A model generated the notes under the pieces. The model saw nothing but the letters and a program-made list of their open reading frames with translations, ran no database searches and was not told where the DNA came from. Of a stretch of 64,000 nt of DNA, positions 33,333 through 42,143 are shown one piece after another. The position numbers were made by a program, and so were the translations under genes. Origin of the DNA: an uncultured Eubacteriales bacterium (GTDB taxonomy: Bacteria > Bacillota > Clostridia > Oscillospirales > Oscillospiraceae). The stretch is taken from the NCBI GenBank assembly GCA_900079765.1, contig LT599017.1:3300996-3364995 (forward strand), read 5' to 3'. Positions within the stretch are counted from its first letter, which is position 1, and each line of letters starts with the position of its first letter.

Positions 33333-35174
33333 TTAGTGCTCGACGACATTGGCGCCGGAGGGCGGAACGGTGGCGGGGCCCTGAATGGTGGCAGAGGTGG
33401 AGCCAGTCAGCTCCAGCGTAAGCTTAAAGGTATTTTTGGTGTGGATCTCCACGGTCATCTTCTGGCTCTTGGGAGCGAGGGTGAAGTCCGCAGTAATGCG
33501 GGTGACCGCGTCGCTGTAGTAGTCGTCGGGCTGGTAGGCGAAGGAGCCGGTGACCGTGCCGTCGCTCTTTACGGTGAGTGTCAGGTCCAGTATTTTGGGC
33601 AGGTCGTAGTAGTAGCTATCGTCCTCTTCGTTGTCCATGCTCATGAGCGCCGTGTACTCCTCCAGGCCAAAGGAAGTGGTCCAGTTCTGGCCGGTCTTGG
33701 TGAACACGCCGTCTCCAAAAACCTGGGCGAATCGGGCGGCATGCTGGAGAATCTGGTCGTAGATCTGGGCGGGGTGATCGGCCTGATCCAGGGCGCAGAT
33801 GAGAGAACCTACGGTAAGGCCCTCCAGCTTTGGGGCGGAGTCCTCCAAACCGGACAGGGAGATGGCATACCAGCTGCCGGCGGGCGGAAGCTTGTCCTCA
33901 TAGGAATACGCGGCAGAGGCCCAATCCAGGAGGTCGCCCTTAAGATATAACATCTCCTCCTCATTGTCGACCCGCAGCTCAAAGCTGCCCTTGAGGAGTG
34001 CGAATAGGGTGTCCAGCTCCTCCATGTCCTCGCCGTCCGTATAATACCCCATCTCACCCATGAGCCCCCGCAGGATGTCGGCGAGGGAGCTCGCGTCGTA
34101 CCTGCCGGTGACTTGGGCCCCCTGGGCGGAGCGGAGGGTGGAGGAATCAAGGGAAAAGGAGCCGGTCTTGTCGCCGTCCAGGCTGTCGAAGAGGGTGAGG
34201 CTCCCCTTGAACTGGAGGGTCTCTTTGGCAGAGCCGGTCTGGGCCTCATTCCACTTTGCGAGGACGCCGTTGAGGATGGTAAAGTCCTCGTCGATCCGAG
34301 CGGCCAGGGCGGTGGGGTCCAGGAGGACCACAGTGTTATAGTACCCGTCCCAGTAGACCCGGAGGCCCGCTTTCTCTGCCGCCGAGCGGACAGCGGAGTA
34401 CCCGTCAAGGGGGGCGGGGACGTCGATACCCAGGGCGGCGGAGAGGGTCTTCGCGTCGGCGTATACAGCACCGTTCTTCGCGTAGGGGGTGCGGTCGGCA
34501 GGGAAAGAGAGGTAAGTATCGTTCAGGAGGACACCCAACTCGCCGGGAACGCCGCCGTGGGCGGTGATGAAGTCGGTGCGCCGGAGGGCTTGCTCCTGCT
34601 CATAGGCATATGCCCGGTTCCATTCTTCAAATAGCTCCAGGTAGGCCTCCTCCATGCAGGTAAGCCAGAGGTTGTTCTCCAGATATTCGTCTGCGCTGTC
34701 ATAGTAATAATTTTCTGCGAGCCAGTCGCCCAGCTCAGCCAGGAAGAGAGCGGTGCGCTCCGGCTCCTTGGCCTGGAGAGCAGCCCACTCCGCCTTGTAG
34801 TCCTCGATCACTATCATATCGATGACGTAGGAATCCAGCATATTGGACTCAAAAGCTGCCTGGTCGGCCAGGCCGTATATCTCCATGTACTCCTCTTTGC
34901 TCGAATACCAGGGGTATTCCTCCAAGAAATAGGCCTCGGCATCGAAGACGGCCAATTCGGCGGCGTGGGCGGCTTTATAGTCCTCTTTCCTCGTTTCCCA
35001 GTCGCGGTAGTCGGCCACCGATTCGGCGTACTCCTCCTCAGTCCAGTAGGTGAGCATGTCTTCGTAAGATTCATACCCCCACTGCTGCCAGAGGGGCTCT
35101 TCCTGGGCCAGGGCGGGGGCGGTGAGGGCGCAGACAAGTGCCAGAGTTAGGATTGCGGATAGCAGCTTTTTCAT
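33333..35174 (-). CDS. large acidic secreted protein with stalk-type domain
   Basis: 613 residues with signal peptide MKKLLSAILTLALVCALTAPALA. Residues 25-210 are very acidic and rich in Tyr/Trp/Glu (YEDMLTYWTEEEYAESVADYRD..). Residues 215-290 look like a copper-amine-oxidase N-terminal domain (LLNDTYLSFPADRTPY, AKTLSAALGIDV, GLRVYWDGYYNTVVLL). The remainder is beta-rich and repetitive with patterns such as LTLTVKSDGTVTGSFAY, possibly a lipoprotein-like barrel. No catalytic motif is recognised. It may be a cell-wall or mineral-binding protein. It lies between topoisomerase subunit B (68 bases upstream) and the ATC-start gene. Confidence 0.75.
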   Translation of the reverse strand: MKKLLSAILTLALVCALTAPALAQEEPLWQQWGYESYEDMLTYWTEEEYAESVADYRDWETRKEDYKAAHAAELAVFDAEAYFLEEYPWYSSKEEYMEIYGLADQAAFESNMLDSYVIDMIVIEDYKAEWAALQAKEPERTALFLAELGDWLAENYYYDSADEYLENNLWLTCMEEAYLELFEEWNRAYAYEQEQALRRTDFITAHGGVPGELGVLLNDTYLSFPADRTPYAKNGAVYADAKTLSAALGIDVPAPLDGYSAVRSAAEKAGLRVYWDGYYNTVVLLDPTALAARIDEDFTILNGVLAKWNEAQTGSAKETLQFKGSLTLFDSLDGDKTGSFSLDSSTLRSAQGAQVTGRYDASSLADILRGLMGEMGYYTDGEDMEELDTLFALLKGSFELRVDNEEEMLYLKGDLLDWASAAYSYEDKLPPAGSWYAISLSGLEDSAPKLEGLTVGSLICALDQADHPAQIYDQILQHAARFAQVFGDGVFTKTGQNWTTSFGLEEYTALMSMDNEEDDSYYYDLPKILDLTLTVKSDGTVTGSFAYQPDDYYSDAVTRITADFTLAPKSQKMTVEIHTKNTFKLTLELTGSTSATIQGPATVPPSGANVVEH

Positions 35175-35242
35175 CTCAGGGTCCCTCCTACTGTCTTTAT
35201 TCAGTTTTGAGTCGGGTTGGTGTGGCTGTGATGGTGCGTGGG

Positions 35243-37225
35243 TTACGAAATATCGGCAAGCTCCAGATACTTGTAGCCGTTTTCGGTGATGTGGTCCTTA
35301 CGGCCCTGGAGGTTGTCGCCCAGGAGGAGGTCGAAGACCTCCCCGGTACGGATGATGTCCTCGGGCATGACCTTGATGAGGCGGCGGGTCTCGGGGTTCA
35401 TGGTGGTGAGCCACATCATGTCGGGCTCGTTCTCACCCAGGCCCTTCGAGCGCTGGACGCTGGCTTTCTTGTCCCCGAGCTGGGCGACAATGTCGTTCTT
35501 TTCCTTGTCGGAGTAAGCAAACCAGGTCTTCTCCTTATAATTGATCTCATATAGGGGGGATTCTGCGATGTAGACGTACCCGCGCTGGATGAGGGTGGGC
35601 ACCAGGCGGTAGAGCATGGTCAAAATCAGGGTGCGGATCTGAAATCCGTCCACATCGGCATCGGTGCAGATGACAATCTTATTCCAGCGCAAGGCCATGA
35701 GGTCGAAACCCGCCAGGTCCTTATTGTGCTTGTCATTGACCTCGCAGCCGCAGCCCAAGACTTTTAAAAGGTCGGTGATGATCTCGCTCTTGAAAATCTT
35801 GCCGTAATCGGCCTTGAGGCAGTTCAAAATCTTGCCGCGGACAGGCATGATGCCCTGGAACTCCGCATCCCGGCTCAGCTTGACGGCACCCATAGCGGAG
35901 TCGCCCTCCACGATGTAAAGCTCGCGGCGCTCGGTGTCTCTGGTGCGGCAGTCTACGAATTTCTGCACGCGGTTGGAGATATCCACGTTGCCGGAGAGCT
36001 TTTTCTTAATATTGAGCCGGGCCTTCTCAGCGCTCTCACGGCTGCGCTTATTGATGAGGACTTGCTCGGCAATCTTCTGGGCGTCGAAGGGGTTTTCGAT
36101 GAAGTAGACCTCAAGCTGGGATCGGAGAAAGTCGGTCATGGCCTCCTGGACGAATTTGTTGGTGATGGACTTTTTGGTCTGGTTTTCGTAGCTGGTCTGG
36201 GTGGAGAAGTTGTTGCTAACCAACACGATGCAGTCCTGCACGTCGTTCCAGGTAATCTTGCTCTCGGCCTTCTGGTACTTGCTCTGCTGCTTTAAAAACG
36301 CGTCGATGCCGTTGACGAAGGCGGACTTGACGGCCTTCTCGGGGCTGCCGCCGTGCTCCAGCCAAGAGGAGTTGTGGTAGTGCTCAATGACCTGCACGGT
36401 ATTGCTAAAGCAGAAGGAGACCGACAATTTCACCTTGTACTCGGGTTTATCCTCCCGGTCCCGTCCCCGGCGCTCGCTCTGCCAGAAGACGGGGGAAGTG
36501 AGGCTGTTCTCCCCCGCGAGCTCGGTGACGTAGTCTACGATGCCATTTTCGTACTTAAACTCGGTGGTCTCGAATTTGCCGTTTACCTGGTTGCGGAAAC
36601 GGAAGGTAATGCCGGCGTTGACCACGGCCTGGCGCTTGATGACGTCCAGGTAGTACTCCACGGGGATATTGATGTCAGTGAACACGTCCAGGTCAGGCTT
36701 CCAGCGGAAAAGGGAGCCGGTCTTCTTCCGGTCGGTGGGCTCCTTCCCCAGGCCGCCGATGTTCTCGCCCCGCTCGAAATGGAGCGTGTACTTAAATCCG
36801 TCCCGATGGATGACGGCGTCGAAGAACCGGGACGCGTATTGTGTGGCACAGGAACCCAGACCATTCAATCCCAGGGAGTACTCGTAGTTGTCGCCGTCGC
36901 CATTGTCATACTTGCCGCCGGCGTACAGCTCGCAGAAGACCAGCTCCCAGTTGAACTTCTGTTCCTTCTCATTCCAGTCCACAGGACAGCCTCGGCCGAA
37001 GTCTTCCACTTCGATGCTCTGGTCCGCGTAGCGGGTGACGGTGATGACATCACCGTGGCCCTCACGCGCTTCGTCGATGGCGTTGGACAGGATCTCAAAA
37101 ACGGCATGCTCACAGCCCTCCAGCCCGTCGGAACCGAAGATAACGCCGGGGCGCTTACGCACCCGGTCGGCCCCCTTCAGGGCGGAGATAGACTCGTTGC
37201 CGTAGGTCTTGTTGCTCTTAGCCAT
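35243..37225 (-). CDS. divergent type IIA topoisomerase subunit B (GyrB/ParE-like)
   Basis: 660 residues from the ATG in MAKSNKTYGNESISAL, with GAGGGG upstream; another ATG seven codons earlier is possible. GHKL ATPase: EILSNAIDEAREGHGD, DFGRGCPVDW, GLNGLGSCATQYASRFF. Transducer and TOPRIM: ELYIVEGDSAMGAVKLSRD (EGDSA), MPVRGKILNC and the DADVDGFQIRTLILTMLYR metal site, then QRSKGLGENEPDMMW. All catalytic residues are present. It resembles neither canonical GyrB nor ParE in its VDWNEKEQKFNWELVF segment and belongs with the divergent Clostridial pair. Confidence 0.9.
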   Translation of the reverse strand: MAKSNKTYGNESISALKGADRVRKRPGVIFGSDGLEGCEHAVFEILSNAIDEAREGHGDVITVTRYADQSIEVEDFGRGCPVDWNEKEQKFNWELVFCELYAGGKYDNGDGDNYEYSLGLNGLGSCATQYASRFFDAVIHRDGFKYTLHFERGENIGGLGKEPTDRKKTGSLFRWKPDLDVFTDINIPVEYYLDVIKRQAVVNAGITFRFRNQVNGKFETTEFKYENGIVDYVTELAGENSLTSPVFWQSERRGRDREDKPEYKVKLSVSFCFSNTVQVIEHYHNSSWLEHGGSPEKAVKSAFVNGIDAFLKQQSKYQKAESKITWNDVQDCIVLVSNNFSTQTSYENQTKKSITNKFVQEAMTDFLRSQLEVYFIENPFDAQKIAEQVLINKRSRESAEKARLNIKKKLSGNVDISNRVQKFVDCRTRDTERRELYIVEGDSAMGAVKLSRDAEFQGIMPVRGKILNCLKADYGKIFKSEIITDLLKVLGCGCEVNDKHNKDLAGFDLMALRWNKIVICTDADVDGFQIRTLILTMLYRLVPTLIQRGYVYIAESPLYEINYKEKTWFAYSDKEKNDIVAQLGDKKASVQRSKGLGENEPDMMWLTTMNPETRRLIKVMPEDIIRTGEVFDLLLGDNLQGRKDHITENGYKYLELADIS

Positions 37226-37663
37226 TGGGCTCCCCTCGCAGTACATATATTCTATCGGTTTATTCTATCTCATTTCATGCCATGGTGTCAAGAAATGGTA
37301 CGGAAACAAGAGGCCCGCCCACTCCTTGCGGAGTGAGCGGGTCCTAGCCGATCCATGCGCCTTGAAAATAACCATTTCCTTGCGCGGTCGGGCTGTTGGA
37401 CAGCCACGCAAAAATTATGCGTTGGGGGGCTGGTTTCCCATATGGGGAACCGTTCCCAATGCGCTCCTCTCGCCTTCCGCCTGAGGGCAAACCTCAGGTC
37501 AGCCCGAGATTGCCCGGCACCGGCTTAAAAGGAGGTGCGCTTGACTTGTCCGAGCATAGTATGCGCATACCCTTTTTTCTTACACCTGGGAAAGAACGGT
37601 ATATTTGCGGGAATATTTGTCCAGAATGAAAATACACTGAGATGAGGGAAAGGAGACGGTAGT
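37226..37663. other. intergenic region between the topoisomerase gene and yaaL
   Basis: 438 bases without coding sequence. It holds an 11/12-bp hairpin (37314-37325 with 37330-37341, CCCGCCCACTCC / GGAGTGAGCGGG) in the leader of the minus-strand topoisomerase gene, the structured candidate at 37388-37507, and a short TATGCGCATA palindrome followed by six T (37560-37577). Confidence 0.6.
37388..37507 (+). ncRNA. candidate structured RNA between topoisomerase and yaaL-bofA
   Basis: Closing stem TCGGGCTG (37388-37395) with CAGCCCGA (37500-37507), both exact. Inside: GCGTTGGG (37419-37426) with CCCAATGC (37455-37462), capped by GGTTTCCC / GGGGAACC (37432-37439, 37444-37451), and CCTGAGG GCAAA CCTCAGG (37480-37498). 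The GGCTG of the closing stem can alternatively pair with CAGCC at 37401-37405, giving a switch-like choice. Strand is uncertain because stems are symmetric. No known RNA family recognised. Confidence 0.45.
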
Positions 37664-37912
37664 ATGGCAGAGCCCGCCAGGGCTTTTACCTTTCGAAAAA
37701 AGCGCCCCACGCCCGAAGAGGAGGAAAAGCAGGCCCTCATGGAGGGTCTGACGCGGACGCGGACGCTCATCTCTCAGGCGTATTCCTGTTTTAACAGCAC
37801 TCATGACCCAGACCTTATTGAGTCCTACGTCTTTGAGATCAATGCCCTGCAGGCCCGGTACTCCTACCTGCTGCGCCGAGTGAAGGAGCTGGACGGGGCG
37901 GAGCGCAGATAA
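37664..37912 (+). CDS. yaaL: DUF2508 (YaaL) family protein
   Basis: 82 residues, mainly helical and charged: FRKKRPTPEEEEKQALMEGL then RTLISQAYSCFNSTHDPDLIESYVFEINALQARYSYLLRRVKEL. This matches the small YaaL/DUF2508 family. In Bacillus and many Clostridia yaaL sits directly before bofA, as here. AAGGAG lies 8 bases before the ATG. Its function is not known; membership in the recR-yaaL-bofA neighbourhood suggests a sporulation or replication link. Confidence 0.85.
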   Translation: MAEPARAFTFRKKRPTPEEEEKQALMEGLTRTRTLISQAYSCFNSTHDPDLIESYVFEINALQARYSYLLRRVKELDGAERR

Positions 37913-37959
37913 AAAATTGCCAAGGCCCTGGCTAAAAAACACGTTGGAGGCGAAGGGCT

Positions 37960-38226
37960 TTGGAGGGGTTTTTGAATATTCTGCCCTGGCTTGCCGGGGG
38001 GCTGATTCTGGTGGTCCTGCTGGCTCTTTTGCGGCGGCCTCTGCGGGGGCTCGCCCGGGTGCTGGCCCGAACGGGAGCGGGGCTGGCAGTGCTCTATGCT
38101 CTTAGCTACGTAGGGGGCTTTATCGGCGTGAGTCTGGGGGTCAACTTAGCCAACGCCCTGGTAATGGGCGTGCTGGGCGCGCCTGGGCTGGGGCTGCTGC
38201 TGATGGTACATTGGGTGCTGAGATAG
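37960..38226 (+). CDS. bofA: pro-sigma-K processing inhibitor BofA family protein
   Basis: 88 residues (or 84 if the TTG at 37972 after GGAGG is used). Two hydrophobic segments, ILPWLAGGLILVVLLALL and the C-terminal VNLANALVMGVLGAPGLGLLLMV, carry the BofA pattern NLxNAxxxGxLGxPGxxLL. In Bacillus BofA holds the SpoIVFB protease inactive in the outer forespore membrane until pro-sigma-K is to be cleaved. Immediately downstream of yaaL, as in Bacillus. Start codon is uncertain because only TTG is available. Confidence 0.88.
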   Translation: MEGFLNILPWLAGGLILVVLLALLRRPLRGLARVLARTGAGLAVLYALSYVGGFIGVSLGVNLANALVMGVLGAPGLGLLLMVHWVLR

Positions 38227-38248
38227 GGGCGGCGCGTGAAAATAAGGC

Positions 38249-38277
38249 TTGACAACAGCGGCTCGTCCAGGTATAAT
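38249..38277 (+). promoter_or_regulatory. consensus promoter of tRNA-Val
   Basis: TTGACA, 17-base spacer, TATAAT: a perfect sigma-A promoter 14 bases before the tRNA. Confidence 0.92.
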
Positions 38278-38291
38278 AGCCCTTGCGCTAT

Positions 38292-38367
38292 GGACGATTA
38301 GCTCAGCTGGTAGAGCATCCGCTTGACGTGCGGGAGGTCACAGGTTCAAGTCCTGTATCGTCCACCA
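38292..38367 (+). tRNA. tRNA-Val (anticodon GAC)
   Basis: 76 bases with encoded CCA. Acceptor GGACGAT / ATCGTCC, D arm AGCTCAGCTGGTAGAGC, anticodon stem CCGC / GCGG with loop TTGACGT, T arm CAGGTTCAAGTCCTG. It marks the left edge of the AT-richer accessory segment. Confidence 0.97.
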
Positions 38368-38372
38368 TAAAA

Positions 38373-38430
38373 TAACAGAGGAAATTCACGCCTATATAGG
38401 CTGTTGAATTCCCTCTGTTTTTTATTTTTA
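38373..38430 (+). terminator. terminator after tRNA-Val
   Basis: AACAGAGG.AATTCA / TGAATTCCCTCTGTT stem with an inner GCCTATATAGGC hairpin, then TTTTTTATTTTTA. Confidence 0.88.
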
Positions 38431-38858
38431 TAGAAATGTTGTATAATTGATGCCACCAGTCCGCTTAACACGATCAAGCACTGTTGTGCTTAATGAGTAA
38501 GCATCGTTTCTATATTGTCATCCGTAAAAACATATCATGGATAAAGAAAACGTTCCATCAACCTATAACTCCATAAAAGCTCCATTCTACAAAGAGTAGC
38601 CATAGACCACGCCATCCTGCCAGCAAACGCCTTCAACGGACCACCGTTGGGGGCGCTTTTTATTGCGCTTTTTAGCTCCAAAAAATAAACATATCACAAT
38701 TGGGGCATATTTTCATCTAACCTAAATTCTAAAATTCAGGGTAGTATATGTGATTTCCGGGAACCTTGGCAGCGCAAATAGCAGGATATTAGGCTCTAAA
38801 AGATTATCACCGTATACTTATATTCCAATAGGAAAAACTAAAATATGGAGGTGTTACT
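38431..38858 (+). other. non-coding AT-rich stretch before ku
   Basis: About 430 bases with no supported gene. It contains an orphan terminator-like hairpin, CGCCTTCAACGG ACCA CCGTTGGGGGCG followed by CTTTTTATTG (about 38628-38663), with no gene before it. No convincing ku promoter was identified; sporulation-type promoters were considered but fit poorly. Confidence 0.55.
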
Positions 38859-39632
38859 ATGGTATCCCGTAAATCGGTTATAACATTTGGTATGGTCGCG
38901 ATTCCGATTGCGATCTATACTGCGACGCAGGATAATGACATCCATTTTAATCAGCTTCACAAGGAAGACAACAGCCGCATTCGATATAAAAAGACATGCG
39001 CGCACTGCGGCAAGGAAATTAAGACGGAAGACATTGTAAAGGGCTTTGAGTACGATGATGATAAATATGTCGTCATCACGGACGACGAGATTGAAAAAAT
39101 AAAGACGGAAAAAGAAAAATCTATTCAAATTCTTCATTTTGCAAATCTGAACCAGATATCCCCCGTTTACTATGACAAGACTTATCAGGCCGCACCTGAA
39201 GCAGGAGGTGAAAAGGCCTTTGAGCTGCTTCGCGCGTCGCTGATGGCCGAGCAAAAGGTTGCTATCGGAAAGACGGTCATGGGTACGAAGGACACATTGA
39301 TGGCAATCATCCCGCGCGAGGAAGGTATCCTGATTTCCACAATGTTCTATGCCGACGACATCAGGGAGCTTCAAAAGCAGTATACCAAGCCTGAAATATC
39401 GGAGGCAGAACTGAATATGGCAAAAATGCTGATCAATTCCATGGATACCCCATTCGATTCCTCACAGTACAAGGATGAATATCAGGTAAAGCTGCGCGAG
39501 CTGATCGAGACGAAGGTCTCCGGCAAGGAGATCGTAGCCGCGCAGTCCGAGGGCACCGGAAAGGTGATCGACCTGATGGAGGCGCTGAAGGCCAGCATCG
39601 AAAAGGCCAACAAGGATAAGGAAACCGCATAA
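38859..39632 (+). CDS. ku: Ku domain protein of bacterial non-homologous end joining
   Basis: 257 residues, typical of the short homodimeric bacterial Ku that rings DNA ends and recruits LigD. Begins RKSVITFGMVAIPIAIYTAT and keeps FNQLHKEDNSRIRYKKTCAHCGKEI with the two Cys pairs' remnant, ILHFANLNQISPVYYDKTYQ, and the RE.GILISTMFYADDIRE strand. The Lys-rich C-terminal tail is short. AGGAGG-like GGAGGTG precedes the ATG. ligD begins four bases after its stop. In Bacillus the same pair is made in the forespore and repairs breaks during germination. Confidence 0.95.
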   Translation: MVSRKSVITFGMVAIPIAIYTATQDNDIHFNQLHKEDNSRIRYKKTCAHCGKEIKTEDIVKGFEYDDDKYVVITDDEIEKIKTEKEKSIQILHFANLNQISPVYYDKTYQAAPEAGGEKAFELLRASLMAEQKVAIGKTVMGTKDTLMAIIPREEGILISTMFYADDIRELQKQYTKPEISEAELNMAKMLINSMDTPFDSSQYKDEYQVKLRELIETKVSGKEIVAAQSEGTGKVIDLMEALKASIEKANKDKETA

Positions 39633-39635
39633 TCT

Positions 39636-42071
39636 ATGACGGAAAAGCTAAGTGCGTACAATCAAAAGAGGAATTTTGATAAGACCCTTGAGCCCGAGGG
39701 CGAAACCGCGGGCACGGAAGGGGCTCTAAGGTTCGTTATCCAGCATCATATGGCCCGCAGCGGCCATTACGACTTTCGGCTTGAATGGGAGGGCGTTCTC
39801 TTAAGCTGGGCGGTGCCGAAGGGACCGTCCTATGACACGCGGGATAAAAGGCTCGCCGTACAGGTAGAGGACCATCCTCTAGAATACAGAAACTTTGAGG
39901 GGAAAATCCCAAAAGGAGAATATGGCGGCGGAACAGTCATGTTGTGGGATGAGGGTACTTGGGAGCCCCTTTCAGACGTGAGGGAAGGACTCAAAGGAGG
40001 CTCGCTCAAGTTTATTCTAAAAGGAAGACGGATAAAGGGAAAATGGGCGTTGGTGCGCATGAAAGGGAAGGGTGGTGACGGAGGGGAAAACTGGCTTTTG
40101 CTGAAGGAAAAAGACGGGTACGCAAATACCGGCAATGGAATCTCCGAGTTTAACACCAGCATCCGTACGGGGCGCACCATGGTAGAAATTGAAAACGGCG
40201 AAGACGAAAAGGTAATCAAAAATCCTTTTGATAGAATCGACGTACAGCTTGCCGAGTTGGTGCATACGGTTCCGAAGGATGAGGGGTGGCTTTACGAGTT
40301 AAAATACGACGGATATAGAATCATTGCATTTGTGGAAGGCAACAGCATCCGGCTTATCACCCGCAACAAAAATGACTATACCAATCGGTTCAGGGGAATC
40401 GCCGTTTCCCTTCTTGACTGGGCCTCCGGAAGAGCGATGGTGCTGGACGGAGAAATGGTGGTCGCCGACGCATCGGGCAGGACTGATTTTCAGGCTTTGC
40501 AAAATCATTTGAAAAATTCAAAGTCTCAAGATCTCACCTATATAATCTTTGACCTCATTGCGTTGGACGGAGTGGACCTCCGGGAGCAGCGTTTGACGCA
40601 AAGGAAAGAGATGCTTCAAACTTTAATGAAAGATGCTCCTCAAAACCTCCGCTATAGCCGGCATGTTAGCGGAAACGGAGAAGAATGCTTTAAAGCGGCC
40701 CGTGAATTAGGCATGGAAGGAATTGTAGGCAAAAAGGCGGATTCCATATACAGCGGCGCAAGAAATGGCGATTGGGTCAAGTTAAAGTGCAAAAAACGGC
40801 AGGAATTTGTCATTGGAGGGTTTACGCTTTCCGATAAAAAAACCAGCGGAGTAAGCTCGCTATTGCTTGGCGTTTATGATGGTGACAAATTGGTCTATGT
40901 TGGACGTGCCGGCACGGGCTTTCGTGAACTTGACAGAAAAGAGCTCGAAAAAGGATTTGAGTCCTTAAAGAGAACGACGTCCCCGTTCAAACCCGCGCCG
41001 GAATCCAGGACAAATGAAAAAATTACCTGGCTCGAGCCGGAGCTGGCAGCAGAGATTGAATTTGCCGAATGGACAGAAGATGGTCTTTTAAGACAGACGA
41101 GTTTCAAGGGCCTGCGAACGGACAAGGACCCCGGAGAGGTAAAAAAGGAGCAAGCCCCTGCGGAGCCCGAGCCGCCATCATCCGAAGATTTGGAGAAACC
41201 AATGGAGACAAACAGTATTATAATTGAGGGAATCAAAATTACAAATCCCGACAAGGTAATCTTTGACGATCCGGAAATTACGAAAGGGGATGTAATTCGA
41301 TATTACGCACAAGTTTCAGCGCGGATGCTGCCCTACGTGAGCCATCGGATTTTGAGCATCGTTCGTTGTCCCAAGGGAGTATCCCAGTCTTGCTTTTTTA
41401 AGAAACATCCCGGTTCGAGCGATAAGGGAATCGTCACAATGCCCATTTTTAACAGCGATGGAGAAACAGAGGACTATTTCTATATCGAGGATGTGTCTGG
41501 CCTGATATCTGAAGCACAGATGGGGACATTAGAGTTTCATATCTGGGGAAGCCGTGCGGAAAGTCTTGAAAAGCCCGATATGATGGTATTTGACCTGGAC
41601 CCGGATGAGGGAATGCTTCTGGATACCGTTCGCCAGGGGGTAAGAGACATAAAAGAGATTCTTAGCGAGCTCTCACTCACTTCCTACCTTAAGACAAGCG
41701 GCGGTAAAGGGTATCATGTGGTCGTGCCGTTTCAGTCTGGCGTTTCATGGGATGTATTTCATGATTTTGCAAAGCGTGTTGCCGAGGTTATGGAGAAAAA
41801 ATGGCCTGACCGTTATACAAGCAATGTCAGAAAGGCAAAACGGACAGACAAGATATTCATTGACTGGATTCGCAACGGCAGAGGCGCCACTAGCGTCGCT
41901 CCCTATTCTATAAGAGCCAGAAAAGGAGCCCGGGTATCCATGCCTATTGGATGGGACGAACTTGATGCCGTCGCTCCCGGCGGCGTGGACATGAAGGACG
42001 CACTTTCGAGGATGGATGGCAATGATCCGTGGAAGGATTTTTTTCAAAGTCATCAGCTATTAAAATTCTGA
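39636..42071 (+). CDS. ligD: multidomain ATP-dependent DNA ligase LigD
   Basis: 811 residues containing all three LigD modules in the order phosphoesterase-ligase-polymerase. Residues about 10-165: 3'-phosphoesterase (HHMARSGHYDFRLEWEGVLLS, KGPSYD..). Residues about 200-510: ATP-dependent ligase with nucleotidyl Lys223 in ELKYDGYR and OB-fold C-terminus (GRAGTGF.., EIEFAEWTEDGLLRQTSFKG). Residues about 530-811: archaeo-eukaryotic primase-type polymerase with metal-binding Asp653/Asp655 in VFDLDPD and SGGKGYHVVVPF. It trims, fills and seals ends held by Ku. Codon usage is more AT-rich than in the flanking core genes, consistent with transfer. Confidence 0.95.
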   Translation: MTEKLSAYNQKRNFDKTLEPEGETAGTEGALRFVIQHHMARSGHYDFRLEWEGVLLSWAVPKGPSYDTRDKRLAVQVEDHPLEYRNFEGKIPKGEYGGGTVMLWDEGTWEPLSDVREGLKGGSLKFILKGRRIKGKWALVRMKGKGGDGGENWLLLKEKDGYANTGNGISEFNTSIRTGRTMVEIENGEDEKVIKNPFDRIDVQLAELVHTVPKDEGWLYELKYDGYRIIAFVEGNSIRLITRNKNDYTNRFRGIAVSLLDWASGRAMVLDGEMVVADASGRTDFQALQNHLKNSKSQDLTYIIFDLIALDGVDLREQRLTQRKEMLQTLMKDAPQNLRYSRHVSGNGEECFKAARELGMEGIVGKKADSIYSGARNGDWVKLKCKKRQEFVIGGFTLSDKKTSGVSSLLLGVYDGDKLVYVGRAGTGFRELDRKELEKGFESLKRTTSPFKPAPESRTNEKITWLEPELAAEIEFAEWTEDGLLRQTSFKGLRTDKDPGEVKKEQAPAEPEPPSSEDLEKPMETNSIIIEGIKITNPDKVIFDDPEITKGDVIRYYAQVSARMLPYVSHRILSIVRCPKGVSQSCFFKKHPGSSDKGIVTMPIFNSDGETEDYFYIEDVSGLISEAQMGTLEFHIWGSRAESLEKPDMMVFDLDPDEGMLLDTVRQGVRDIKEILSELSLTSYLKTSGGKGYHVVVPFQSGVSWDVFHDFAKRVAEVMEKKWPDRYTSNVRKAKRTDKIFIDWIRNGRGATSVAPYSIRARKGARVSMPIGWDELDAVAPGGVDMKDALSRMDGNDPWKDFFQSHQLLKF

Positions 42072-42143
42072 AAATAGAAAAGTTGGGTGCTGGAAAGATT
42101 TACGTCGTTTCAGATATTTATAAAAATATTGAGGAGATACTTT

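Noticed and set aside
37388-37507. Small signal recognition particle RNA, suggested by closeness to yaaL-bofA
   Set aside because: The conserved GGAAGGAAGCAGCC-type apical loop is missing on both strands, and the stems form a multi-branch rather than one long hairpin.
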